From the NCBI GenBank assembly GCA_963777565.1, contig CAVZQZ010000002.1, positions 1-9,931 of the forward strand: a DNA stretch of 9,931 nt. Direction: 5' to 3'. Source of the stretch: CALMEC01 sp963777565 (GTDB lineage Bacteria; Actinomycetota; Thermoleophilia; Miltoncostaeales; Miltoncostaeaceae). Each line of letters opens with the position of its first letter. Position 1 is the first letter of the stretch. The notes under the pieces were generated by a model. That model was not told the DNA's origin and did no database searches. It saw only the letters and a list, made by a program, of their open reading frames with translations. Position numbers and translations under genes: made by a program. Positions 1 through 6,579 of the stretch are shown one piece after another.

Positions 1-9
1 CGCGCAGAC

Positions 10-1098
10 TCAAACGTTGTCGAACACGTCGGCCCGCAGGTCGGCGGTCACGAGCACGTCCGGCCTCGCCTGGCCGGCGTTGAGCCAGCGCACCAGCCTG
101 ATCTCGCCGTCCACGATCTCGAGCCCGGTGACGTCGTGGTCCGGGTAGCAGCAGCAACCGCTGTTGAAGTAGCAGGGCGGGGCCATGACAGGCGGGTCGT
201 ATGGCTTGCGCCGGCCGGGCGCACGGGCGAGCTCGAGGTCGGCCCGCAGCTCCGCAAGCTTTTCAGCCGGCGCGTGGGCGGCCCGCTGGCGGTCGAGCTC
301 GTCCTGGATCGGCCCCGGGTCGGGGGCCGGCCGGACCTTCTTGCTGCCCATGAAGACGGGATGGTGCGTGTGACCCGCGACCAGCACGGGGTGATCGCCG
401 TTCGGCCGAGCGTCGCGGGCCCAATTGAACATCGCCGTATCGTGCTTCTCGCGCAGGTCGTAGTTCTCGGCCGGCGTCGTCGACAGCAGCCCCTTGGCCC
501 GCTGCACCCGGCGCCACACGTGGCGCACGAGGGGACGGGATGCCCACAGGTAGCGATCGCTGTCGTCGGTCCCCTGATGGCCGTGCGCCAGGTACAGGAC
601 GCCCCGGCGCTGCGTGTCGTCGAAGAGCTCGACCCGCAATGCCTCCAGCACCTCGATCCCGGGAAGCTTCGCCTGCAGCTTCTTCACGAGGCTCTCGCTC
701 GCCCAATCGATGTCGTGGTTGCCGTAGAAGCGCCTGAGCCCGGGGCCGGGAGTTGGCCCGGCATTCATGAACTGCCTCTCGAGATCCAGCAGGTAGTCGT
801 ACTTCGGGAACACCTCGTCGATGTCGTTCTCCCACAGTTCCTCCACGTCGCCGAGCAGCCAGAGCTGATACTTGTGTTCCAGGTACCAGCCGAGCGCGGC
901 GCTGTAGGCGGGCTCGCAACGCTCGAAGTCGTCCGCGCCGTCGCGCGCCCCGCGGTGGAGGTCGGAGAGGATCACGACCTTCAGGTCGTCGAGCTGCATC
1001 CGTTCCGCGCGCGAACGCCCGAATGCCTCGTTGAGCCCCTTGTTCACGCGGCGCTGGTACTTCGATGAGCTTTGATTGACCGCGCGGCGCAGGGGCAC
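10..1098 (-). CDS. Calcineurin-like metallophosphoesterase, 362 aa
   Basis: Predicted binuclear-metal phosphoesterase; the substrate cannot be read from sequence. The family's metal and catalytic motifs appear in order: D46-x-H48 in SDLHRG, G83-D84 followed by E86/E87 (the usual GDxxD position), the GNHD box at 126-129, H172/H174 in LAHGHQG, and GHTHH at 242-246. A charged, probably helical insertion (about 263-293) separates GHTHH from the closing strand, which is unusually cysteine-rich (C309 and C315-C317 around FNSG). I see no signal peptide or membrane segment; the first 35 residues are basic, so a cytosolic location is likely. I chose the GTG at 1098 because AAAGGAGG lies 7 nt upstream; the open frame continues to 1383, but that extension is Arg/Pro-rich and runs antisense into the neighbouring gene. 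It resembles LpxH-type and other soluble phosphoesterases only in general motifs. It is divergent from the patatin gene at 1218. Confidence 0.88.
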   Translation of the reverse strand: MPLRRAVNQSSSKYQRRVNKGLNEAFGRSRAERMQLDDLKVVILSDLHRGARDGADDFERCEPAYSAALGWYLEHKYQLWLLGDVEELWENDIDEVFPKYDYLLDLERQFMNAGPTPGPGLRRFYGNHDIDWASESLVKKLQAKLPGIEVLEALRVELFDDTQRRGVLYLAHGHQGTDDSDRYLWASRPLVRHVWRRVQRAKGLLSTTPAENYDLREKHDTAMFNWARDARPNGDHPVLVAGHTHHPVFMGSKKVRPAPDPGPIQDELDRQRAAHAPAEKLAELRADLELARAPGRRKPYDPPVMAPPCYFNSGCCCYPDHDVTGLEIVDGEIRLVRWLNAGQARPDVLVTADLRADVFDNV

Positions 1099-1105
1099 GA
1101 GCGGG

Positions 1106-1113
1106 CCTCCTTT
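1106..1113 (-). promoter_or_regulatory. Ribosome binding site of the metallophosphoesterase gene
   Basis: On the minus strand this reads AAAGGAGG, 7 nt before the GTG at 1098. It is a near-full anti-16S match and is the main reason for choosing that start over upstream alternatives. Confidence 0.75.
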
Positions 1114-1126
1114 CTCCTTGCAGGCG

Positions 1127-1155
1127 ACCCTTTCATTCCGGGCGTGGGCAGTCAA
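1127..1155 (-). promoter_or_regulatory. Possible promoter of the metallophosphoesterase gene
   Basis: On the minus strand, TTGACT (1155-1150) is a good -35 match. After 17 bp comes AAGGGT (1132-1127), a poor -10 that keeps only A2 and T6 of TATAAT. Transcription would begin near 1120, leaving about 20 nt of leader that contains the Shine-Dalgarno. The -35 and spacing are attractive; the -10 is weak. Confidence 0.3.
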
Positions 1156-1181
1156 GTGGGGCGCTACTCGCCTTGTGGACC

Positions 1182-1210
1182 TTGAATCCCCGGGCCCGCC
1201 CAGGCATATT
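1182..1210 (+). promoter_or_regulatory. Candidate sigma-70-type promoter giving a leaderless mRNA
   Basis: TTGAAT (1182-1187) and CATATT (1205-1210) are separated by exactly 17 bp, and each matches consensus at four of six positions. Seven bases separate the -10 from the ATG at 1218, so transcription is predicted to begin at or next to the start codon. No Shine-Dalgarno precedes that ATG, as expected for a leaderless message, a common arrangement in actinobacteria. Confidence 0.5.
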
Positions 1211-1217
1211 GGCGTCG

Positions 1218-2408
1218 ATGCCCGAGAGCCCGGGATCGGGGAGGGTCGGCGTCGTCCTCGCCGGGGGCGGCGCGCGAGGCGCGTACGAGATCGGCGCGCT
1301 GGCGGAGCTGCTGCCCCGGCTCCCGCAGGACGAGCGGCCGCGCGTGATCGTCGGCACCAGCGTCGGCGCGTTGAACGCGGCATATCTCGCGGCGACGGTG
1401 GACGTGCCCGCCGAGTCGGCCCTCGAGCAGGGAGCCGACATGTGGCGCGCGATGGCGCATTGGGAAAGCGTCCTCGTGCCGCTTACGTCGTCGACGCAGC
1501 TGAAGGTCGCGATCCGGGCGGCAGCGGACGCGCTGGGCATCCCCGGCGCCCGCAGCTGGGGCATGCTGGATCCCTCGCCGCTGCGCGGCACGTTGGAGGG
1601 CCGCATTCCCTTCGAGCGCATCCACGAGAACGTCACGGCAGGCGCGCTGTCCGCCGCGGCAGTGGTCGCGACACGCGCGTCCACCGGGCTCAGCGTCGTG
1701 TTCTGCGACTCGGATGAGGAGCTGCCGGTCGACGACGTCCATCGGGGGATCGCCTACGAGAGGACACGCCGGCTTTCCGTGGACCACGTGCTCGCCTCGA
1801 CGGCGATGCCGGCGGCGTTCCCGGCTGTCGAGATCGGCGACCCGCCCGCCGCGCGTGGGTGGTACTTCGACGGCGGCACACGGCTCAACACGCCGATACG
1901 GCCCGCGCTCGACCTCGGCTCGACGCGCCTGATCGTGGTCGCCCTCCACCCGCCGCGCGTCACCTCGGCTTCGAGCGGAGGGGACCGGCCGCAGGCGCTC
2001 AACGGAGTCAGCGCGCTCCTGCAGGGCGTCTTCGTGGATCCGTTGATCAACGACGTGCTGACCTTGACGACGATCAACAAGATGGCGGCGGCCAATCCCG
2101 CCGACGGCTCCTACAAGCCGATTCCCTACATCCTGATCGCGCCCGAGAGGCCCTTCGAGATCGGAGAGGTGGCGTCACGCGTCTGGAAGGAGCGCTACCG
2201 GGGTCCGCATCGGCGTCGTGGGAGCGTCGCCCGCATCGGCCGCCTGCTCGATGTGGAGGACGGCCTGGCGCGCGCCGAGCTGCTGAGCTACCTGTTCTTC
2301 GATCCCGACTTCATCGCCGAGCTGATCGAGCTGGGGCGAACCGACGCGCGGCGCTGGCTGAGCCAGAGTCACGACCTTGGCCTCTGGAGGACCGGTCCGC
2401 TGCCCTGA
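1218..2408 (+). CDS. Patatin-like phospholipase (first of two), 396 aa
   Basis: Predicted serine acyl hydrolase of the patatin / RssA-like family, cleaving acyl esters of phospholipids or other lipids with a Ser-Asp dyad. The oxyanion-hole glycine motif GGGARG is at 16-21, the nucleophile elbow GTSVG places the catalytic serine at S48, and DGG at 218-220 supplies the catalytic aspartate. All key residues are present, so the enzyme is probably active. About 150 residues follow the core, including a conserved-looking stretch that ends in a charged helix. There is no signal peptide. The ATG at 1218 begins just before the glycine motif; a TTG at 1173 would add 15 residues but lies upstream of the candidate promoter's -35 box. 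The gene is divergent from the metallophosphoesterase and converges on the cyclase gene 21 bp away. The lipid substrate is unknown. Confidence 0.9.
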   Translation: MPESPGSGRVGVVLAGGGARGAYEIGALAELLPRLPQDERPRVIVGTSVGALNAAYLAATVDVPAESALEQGADMWRAMAHWESVLVPLTSSTQLKVAIRAAADALGIPGARSWGMLDPSPLRGTLEGRIPFERIHENVTAGALSAAAVVATRASTGLSVVFCDSDEELPVDDVHRGIAYERTRRLSVDHVLASTAMPAAFPAVEIGDPPAARGWYFDGGTRLNTPIRPALDLGSTRLIVVALHPPRVTSASSGGDRPQALNGVSALLQGVFVDPLINDVLTLTTINKMAAANPADGSYKPIPYILIAPERPFEIGEVASRVWKERYRGPHRRRGSVARIGRLLDVEDGLARAELLSYLFFDPDFIAELIELGRTDARRWLSQSHDLGLWRTGPLP

Positions 2409-2410
2409 GT

Positions 2411-2427
2411 GGCGGCCTCCGGCCGTC
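2411..2427. terminator. Short hairpin between convergent genes, possible bidirectional terminator
   Basis: CGGCC (2413-2417) and GGCCG (2421-2425) are inverted around TCC. The stem extends by one wobble and one G-C pair to about 7 bp. It fills nearly all of the 21-bp gap between the patatin and cyclase stop codons. There is no T-tract on either strand, so intrinsic termination is doubtful, and GC-rich DNA often makes such stems by chance. Confidence 0.25.
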
Positions 2428-2429
2428 GG

Positions 2430-5400
2430 CTAGGGTCGCAGCGGGGCCGTCGGCTCGCGGAACTCGGCGAAATCCGACTCGAGGGCCGCGACGTGTCCCG
2501 TCGCCCCGGTGGCCTTGAACGTCTCGTAGGCGCTGCGCAGCTCGCGCTGCCACGTGCGGTTGTCGCCGGTCACGCGCGCGAACTCGGCCACCTCGAGGCG
2601 GATCAGCGGGTCGTAGCCCATGGCGCCCGTCTCCGCCACCAGCGCGATGCAACGGTCGAGGACCTTCCGCGTCCGTGCCGCCGGCGGGGGTCGCTTGCCT
2701 CGCAGCAGCGCCCGCGCGAGCGCTCGTTGGGCGGCCAGCTCCCAGAACTTCGAACCCTGCGTCCGCGCCGTCGCGACGCCGTCCTCTGCATGCCGGCGCG
2801 CGGCTGTGGCATCGCCCTTTCCCAGCTCCGCCGCGGACAGCCATGCCAGCCACAACGGCGCGTACTGGAGGCCCGTCTGTCTCGCCCTCACCGCCTCGAG
2901 CGCGGTCTCGAACGCGGAGATCGCGTCGTCCCACTGACCCTTGAGGGTCAGCGCCATGCCGAGCAGTCCGTAGGCCACCATGTGCGAGATCCAGCTCCCG
3001 AGCCGCTCGGCGATCTCGACCCCGCGGCGGGCATGGTCGAGCGCGAGCTCACGGTCGCCCAAGAACCACGCGAGCGTCGAGTAGTTGCCGTGCGCCCACC
3101 CGAGCACCTCCATCTCGTTGTGCTCCTCCGCCAGCCGCACCGCCCGCTCGAGCTCGTGGGCGCTCTCTCGGAGCCGGCCCATCTGCGCGAGCAGCTCGCC
3201 TCGGAACCTGATGCTGAAGATGTTGATGCTGAAGCCCACCGTCGTGCAGCCGAGCGTCAGGTCGTCCCGCGTCCGCTCGATCGTCTCCTCGCAGATCGCG
3301 AGGGCCTTCTCCATGCGCCCCGCCAGCTGCTCCCAGTACGCGGAGGTGGAGAAGAAGCTGATCTCCAGCTCGCGGCTGCCACACGCGCGGGCCAGCCGAA
3401 CGGTCTCGTGCGTTCCGCGGACCGCTTCCTCGATCGCGCCTGCGAACCCCTTGGAGCTCGAGTATGCGCCTGTGAGGGCGGCCAGCGCGCTGGGATCCGC
3501 GCTCCGAGCAAAGACCTTGCCCTCCTCGAATACGTCGTCGACCTCCTCGGGCGGCATCCCCACTCTCCACCCGAACAGGAGGATCCAGTACGCGGCCGCC
3601 ATCCGCAGCTCGGTCGCCTTGGCTGACTCGGGGCCCCGGTCGAGGAGGGCTCTCACCTTGCGCCAGTGGCGAAGGGCCTCCACCGGGTGGAGCTGCCCCG
3701 CCCACAGCGCCGCGCGGCGGTACCAGTCCGCCGCCTCGAGCGGCACGTTCGCCTCCTCCCAGTGATGGGCGATCATCCCGGACCATTCGTCGACGTGTTC
3801 GGGGTACTGGTCGATCAGTGCCCGTGCGACATCCTCGTGCACGCGTCGTCGGCGGTTCGCCAGCTGGGAGCGGTAGGCCACCTCCTCGGTGAGCGGATGC
3901 CGGAACGTGTACTGGGACTCCGGGTGCACGGCCTCCTCGTAGATGAACTCGCCGGCGCACAGTCCCTGCAGCGCGGCTGCCAGCTTGCTCGGCGGCATCC
4001 CCGTGACCTGTGCGAGCACCGGCTCCGTGAACTTCTTCCCGACCACCGCGGCGACGTGCACGACCTCGTTCTGGTCTTCCGGGAGGCGGTCGATGCGCGC
4101 CGAGAGCAGCGCTTTCAGCGTCGGGGGCAGCTCGACGTCTTGTAGGGACCGGGTCACGGTGTAGGCGCCGCGCTCGCCGTGAAGCGCGCCCGCGTCGACG
4201 AGCCCCCGCACCAGCTGCTCCACGAAGAAGGGATTGCCTCCCGCGCGACTTCGGAGGAAGTCGATCGCTTCGGACAGCCGGGGGTCTTCCCCCAGCACGC
4301 TGCGCAGGAGCTCCGTGGTGGCGCTCTCCCCCAGCGGCAGGAGCGCGAGCTGCCGATAGTAGGACTTCCGGATCCAGCTCGCGTGAAAACCGGGACGGAA
4401 GTTGACGAGCACCATCGCCCGTGTCCCGGGCAAAGATTCGACGAGCGTGTTCATGAACGACATGCTGGCGTCGTCCATCCAGTGGGCGTCCTCGATCAGG
4501 ATCAGCGTCGGCTGCTGGCGACTCGATGCGTGCATCACGCGCCTGATGCCGGCGAACAGCCGCCGCTGCCGTGCGTCCGGGTGGGCGGTCGGCTCCGGTT
4601 GATCGGGGTCCGGAGCTCCAACGAAGTCGAGCAGGGCGGGCAGCACGTCGTCGAACGCGTCGTCGAGCGAGAGCAGCTTTCTCCGGACGGCGTCGCGCAC
4701 GGCGTCGGCGCGGGCGCCGTTCTCGATCCCGAAGTAGTCGCGCACGAGATCGAGCACCGGATGCAGCGGTGTGCGCTGACCGTGGGACATGGCGTGGCCG
4801 CAGAACACCTCCACGTCGCGCCGGCGACACAGCTCGCCGAACTCGAAGCACAGTCGCGTCTTTCCCACGCCGGGCTCACCCACGACGCCGACCACCTGGC
4901 CGCTGCCCTCCTCCACGTGCGAGAGCACTTGTTCCAGCGCGCCCATCTCCTCGTCTCGGCCGATCAGCCTCGACGCGCTCGGCCCCGTCGTCGCGATCGG
5001 CGGGTGTGCCCGGCCCAGCCCGACCAGCTCGTATGCCGCGACCGGCCCCGTGACCCCGCGCACGTCGAAGCTCCCCGCCTCCTTGAGCTCGAATGCATCG
5101 GATACGAGCGCGGCCGTGGTGCCCGTCACATAGACAGTGTCCGGCTCGGCCAAAGCCTCGATCCGCTTTCCCAGCCCGACGCTGTGACCGAGAGCGGTGT
5201 ACTCGAAGTGAAGGTCGTCGCCGACGGCGCCCATGATGACCTCGCCCGAGTTGATGCCCATCCGCACGCAGAACTCGAGGCCCTCCTCTCGAGCGAGCTC
5301 GGCCGCGTACGCAGCAAGGTCCCCGCGCAGGTGCAGCGCCGCGTGACATGCGCGCTGTGCGTGGTCCTCATACGCCATCGGTGCGCCGAAGAAGGCGACG

Positions 5401-5783
5401 ATGCCGTCGCCCGTGAACCGGTTGACCATCCCGTCGAACGATTCGACGCCCTGGCACATCAGCGTGAAGAAGCGGTCCATGATGTCGCGCCAGCGTTCCG
5501 GGTCGACGTGCTCGGCGAGGTCCATCGAGCCCTGCACATCCGCGAACAGGACGGTCACCTCCTTGCGCTCTCCCTCGAGGGCGCGTGGCGAGGGCGTCGC
5601 GGCGCCCCGTGTCGCGCGACCGGTGTTGCCGCCGCAGGCGTCGCAGAACCTGTCCCGGGGCCCGATCGCGGCGCCGCAGCTCGGGCAGGTCGTGCCGCCG
5701 AGCAGTGTCGCGCATTGTGCGCAGTAGCGTGCGCCTTCGCGGTTGGCGTGGCCGCAGGCGGGGCACTCGAGGGGGCTGGTCAT
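2430..5783 (-). CDS. Zinc-ribbon / class III nucleotide cyclase / STAND-type ATPase / TPR protein, 1117 aa
   Basis: Large cytosolic signalling protein predicted to make a cyclic nucleotide (probably cAMP) under control of a nucleotide-switch ATPase. Domain order: two CxxC...CxxC zinc-ribbon units (C7/C10/C21/C24 and C33/C36/C47/C50); class III cyclase domain about 70-250 with metal aspartates D82 (in FADVQGS) and D126 (in FTGDG) and transition-state R207; AAA/STAND ATPase with Walker A GEPGVGKT at 302-309 and a Walker B-like ILIEDAHW with E431 and D432; then a long helical C-terminus with TPR-like repeats, clearest over the last 250 or so residues. In the cyclase, the usual transition-state Asn is G203, and the purine-selecting Lys/Asp positions appear to be R122 and T196. 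The ATG at 5783 overlaps the upstream stop as ATGA, with GAGGA 4 nt before it. Cyclase-ATPase-TPR fusions are common in actinobacteria; the input signal is unknown. Confidence 0.9.
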   Translation of the reverse strand: MTSPLECPACGHANREGARYCAQCATLLGGTTCPSCGAAIGPRDRFCDACGGNTGRATRGAATPSPRALEGERKEVTVLFADVQGSMDLAEHVDPERWRDIMDRFFTLMCQGVESFDGMVNRFTGDGIVAFFGAPMAYEDHAQRACHAALHLRGDLAAYAAELAREEGLEFCVRMGINSGEVIMGAVGDDLHFEYTALGHSVGLGKRIEALAEPDTVYVTGTTAALVSDAFELKEAGSFDVRGVTGPVAAYELVGLGRAHPPIATTGPSASRLIGRDEEMGALEQVLSHVEEGSGQVVGVVGEPGVGKTRLCFEFGELCRRRDVEVFCGHAMSHGQRTPLHPVLDLVRDYFGIENGARADAVRDAVRRKLLSLDDAFDDVLPALLDFVGAPDPDQPEPTAHPDARQRRLFAGIRRVMHASSRQQPTLILIEDAHWMDDASMSFMNTLVESLPGTRAMVLVNFRPGFHASWIRKSYYRQLALLPLGESATTELLRSVLGEDPRLSEAIDFLRSRAGGNPFFVEQLVRGLVDAGALHGERGAYTVTRSLQDVELPPTLKALLSARIDRLPEDQNEVVHVAAVVGKKFTEPVLAQVTGMPPSKLAAALQGLCAGEFIYEEAVHPESQYTFRHPLTEEVAYRSQLANRRRRVHEDVARALIDQYPEHVDEWSGMIAHHWEEANVPLEAADWYRRAALWAGQLHPVEALRHWRKVRALLDRGPESAKATELRMAAAYWILLFGWRVGMPPEEVDDVFEEGKVFARSADPSALAALTGAYSSSKGFAGAIEEAVRGTHETVRLARACGSRELEISFFSTSAYWEQLAGRMEKALAICEETIERTRDDLTLGCTTVGFSINIFSIRFRGELLAQMGRLRESAHELERAVRLAEEHNEMEVLGWAHGNYSTLAWFLGDRELALDHARRGVEIAERLGSWISHMVAYGLLGMALTLKGQWDDAISAFETALEAVRARQTGLQYAPLWLAWLSAAELGKGDATAARRHAEDGVATARTQGSKFWELAAQRALARALLRGKRPPPAARTRKVLDRCIALVAETGAMGYDPLIRLEVAEFARVTGDNRTWQRELRSAYETFKATGATGHVAALESDFAEFREPTAPLRP

Positions 5784-6472
5784 CGCTTCCTCAGGCTCTC
5801 CAGCCAAAGCTGGTGTCCGGCGTGAAGAGCGCGCCTCATCCATCTCCGTATGAGCCCCACGAGGAAGCCCTTCTCGCACTCCTCCGTGACGACCAGCGTG
5901 CCTCCTTGGCCGCAGGGGCTGAAGAACCAGCGGTGGTACACGCTCACGCCGGGAGCCTCCGCCGTCCACGCGATCTCCCGGTCCGGCACGAACCGGTCGA
6001 CACGGCTGCGGACCCGGATCCCGAAGGTCGTCCAGCTGAACTCGGCGTGGAGCTCGAGCTCGGGGGGAGCGCCCTCGCCGGGAATCGGGTCGATCGCCGG
6101 GCGTGGCACGGTCCCCGGCCCAGCGGCCGGCGCCTCGCCGCCGGCTCCGACGGGCTCGGGCACCCGCGGCTCGGGCGCCTCGACCCGATCACCGGAGGTG
6201 ATGCGCCGCGACGGCGGCCGGTGGATCTGCACGTCTATCGCGTTCGGGTACCAGGCCGGCCACTGCTCCGCGCGGACCAGCTTCCGGAACAGCTGTTCCG
6301 GGGGAAGAGTCGTCCTCATCCGGTTGCGCGCGTAGACAGGATTCTCGTGCGGGTCGAAACCCTCCGGCCACGGCTCTGGCTCGGCGTGTGAGGGCTTGGA
6401 GGGCTTCCACCATTGCCGATGCTTCCGGCGTGTGCGCCAAAGCGCACGGAGCAACCCGAGGTACTGCCTCAC
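5780..6472 (-). CDS. SRPBCC (polyketide cyclase/dehydrase-like) family protein, 230 aa
   Basis: Predicted helix-grip (START/Bet v 1-like) protein; the family binds hydrophobic ligands in a central cavity. After a basic, Trp/Pro-rich N-terminus (1-50) comes the family's opening pattern, RMRTTLPPEQLFRKL followed by WPAWYP (71-76). Later come the characteristic strands FGIRVRSRV and REIAWTAEAPG, then VYHRWFF and TLVVTEEC, and a final amphipathic helix (about 203-228). A Pro/Gly/Ala-rich stretch at about 98-137 interrupts the fold and probably forms a long loop. The start is GTG at 6472, with GGAGG 6 nt upstream. This is the first gene of a two-gene operon: its TGA overlaps the ATG of the cyclase/ATPase gene by four bases. 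It is divergent from the second patatin gene. No enzymatic residue is evident; ligand binding or transfer is inference. The family call rests on the overall pattern only. Confidence 0.78.
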   Translation of the reverse strand: MRQYLGLLRALWRTRRKHRQWWKPSKPSHAEPEPWPEGFDPHENPVYARNRMRTTLPPEQLFRKLVRAEQWPAWYPNAIDVQIHRPPSRRITSGDRVEAPEPRVPEPVGAGGEAPAAGPGTVPRPAIDPIPGEGAPPELELHAEFSWTTFGIRVRSRVDRFVPDREIAWTAEAPGVSVYHRWFFSPCGQGGTLVVTEECEKGFLVGLIRRWMRRALHAGHQLWLESLRKR

Positions 6473-6478
6473 ACTCCA

Positions 6479-6483
6479 CCTCC
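6479..6483 (-). promoter_or_regulatory. Ribosome binding site of the SRPBCC gene
   Basis: Minus-strand GGAGG lies 6 nt before the GTG at 6472 and fixes that start. Confidence 0.65.
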
Positions 6484-6505
6484 AAGCCGAACGCTTGACG
6501 CCTCA

Positions 6506-6534
6506 AACCTAGCGGCGCATGAGGTCCCTTGCAA
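6506..6534 (-). promoter_or_regulatory. Candidate promoter of the SRPBCC-cyclase operon
   Basis: On the minus strand, TTGCAA (6534-6529) and TAGGTT (6511-6506) are 17 bp apart. The -10 fits the TAnnnT pattern typical of actinobacterial housekeeping promoters. Initiation near 6499 would leave about 27 nt of leader containing GGAGG. The -35 hexamer is self-complementary and is also used by the opposing promoter. Confidence 0.5.
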
Positions 6535-6558
6535 GTGCCTGTTCACTACGGTTACGAT
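6529..6558 (+). promoter_or_regulatory. Candidate promoter of the second patatin gene, sharing its -35 with the opposing promoter
   Basis: The same TTGCAA (6529-6534), read on the plus strand, is followed after 18 bp by TACGAT (6553-6558), which matches TATAAT at four positions. Initiation near 6565 would give about 15 nt of leader before the GTG at 6580, just enough for the GGAGG at 6570. Confidence 0.48.
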
Positions 6559-6569
6559 CGCCCGGCCGT

Positions 6570-6574
6570 GGAGG
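6570..6574 (+). promoter_or_regulatory. Ribosome binding site deciding the start of the second patatin gene
   Basis: GGAGG here continues into TGA, making GGAGGTGA, a full match to the anti-Shine-Dalgarno core, 5 nt before the GTG at 6580. It favours 6580 over in-frame GTGs at 6568 and 6574 and a TTG at 6529, which sits inside the putative -35 box. Confidence 0.65.
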
Positions 6575-6579
6575 TGACC

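Noticed and set aside
136..1068. A 310-codon plus-strand open frame opposite the metallophosphoesterase
   Set aside because: The minus strand encodes all the phosphoesterase motifs with a strong ribosome binding site; this frame is its shadow.
1099..1383. N-terminal extension of the metallophosphoesterase frame up to 1383
   Set aside because: The extra 95 residues are Arg/Pro/Ala-rich, run antisense through the patatin gene's active-site coding region, and lie upstream of the AAAGGAGG-GTG start.
2409..3626. A 405-codon plus-strand open frame opposite the C-terminus of the cyclase protein
   Set aside because: It begins directly after the patatin stop without a Shine-Dalgarno, shows no domain pattern and mirrors the TPR-coding strand.
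4179..5825. A 548-codon open frame on the plus strand opposite the cyclase gene
   Set aside because: The minus strand carries an unmistakable zinc-ribbon, cyclase and ATPase. The plus-strand frame has no motif, is Arg/His/Val-rich and is the usual antisense shadow in GC-rich coding DNA.
5784..5969. Extension of the cyclase frame upstream to 5969
   Set aside because: It lies inside the SRPBCC gene, has no family content, and the ATGA overlap with a Shine-Dalgarno at 5783 is the better start.
6495..6500. TTGACG as an alternative -35 for the second patatin gene
   Set aside because: At 17-18 bp downstream the hexamers CATGAG and ATGAGG are poor -10 boxes, whereas TTGCAA with TACGAT fits better.
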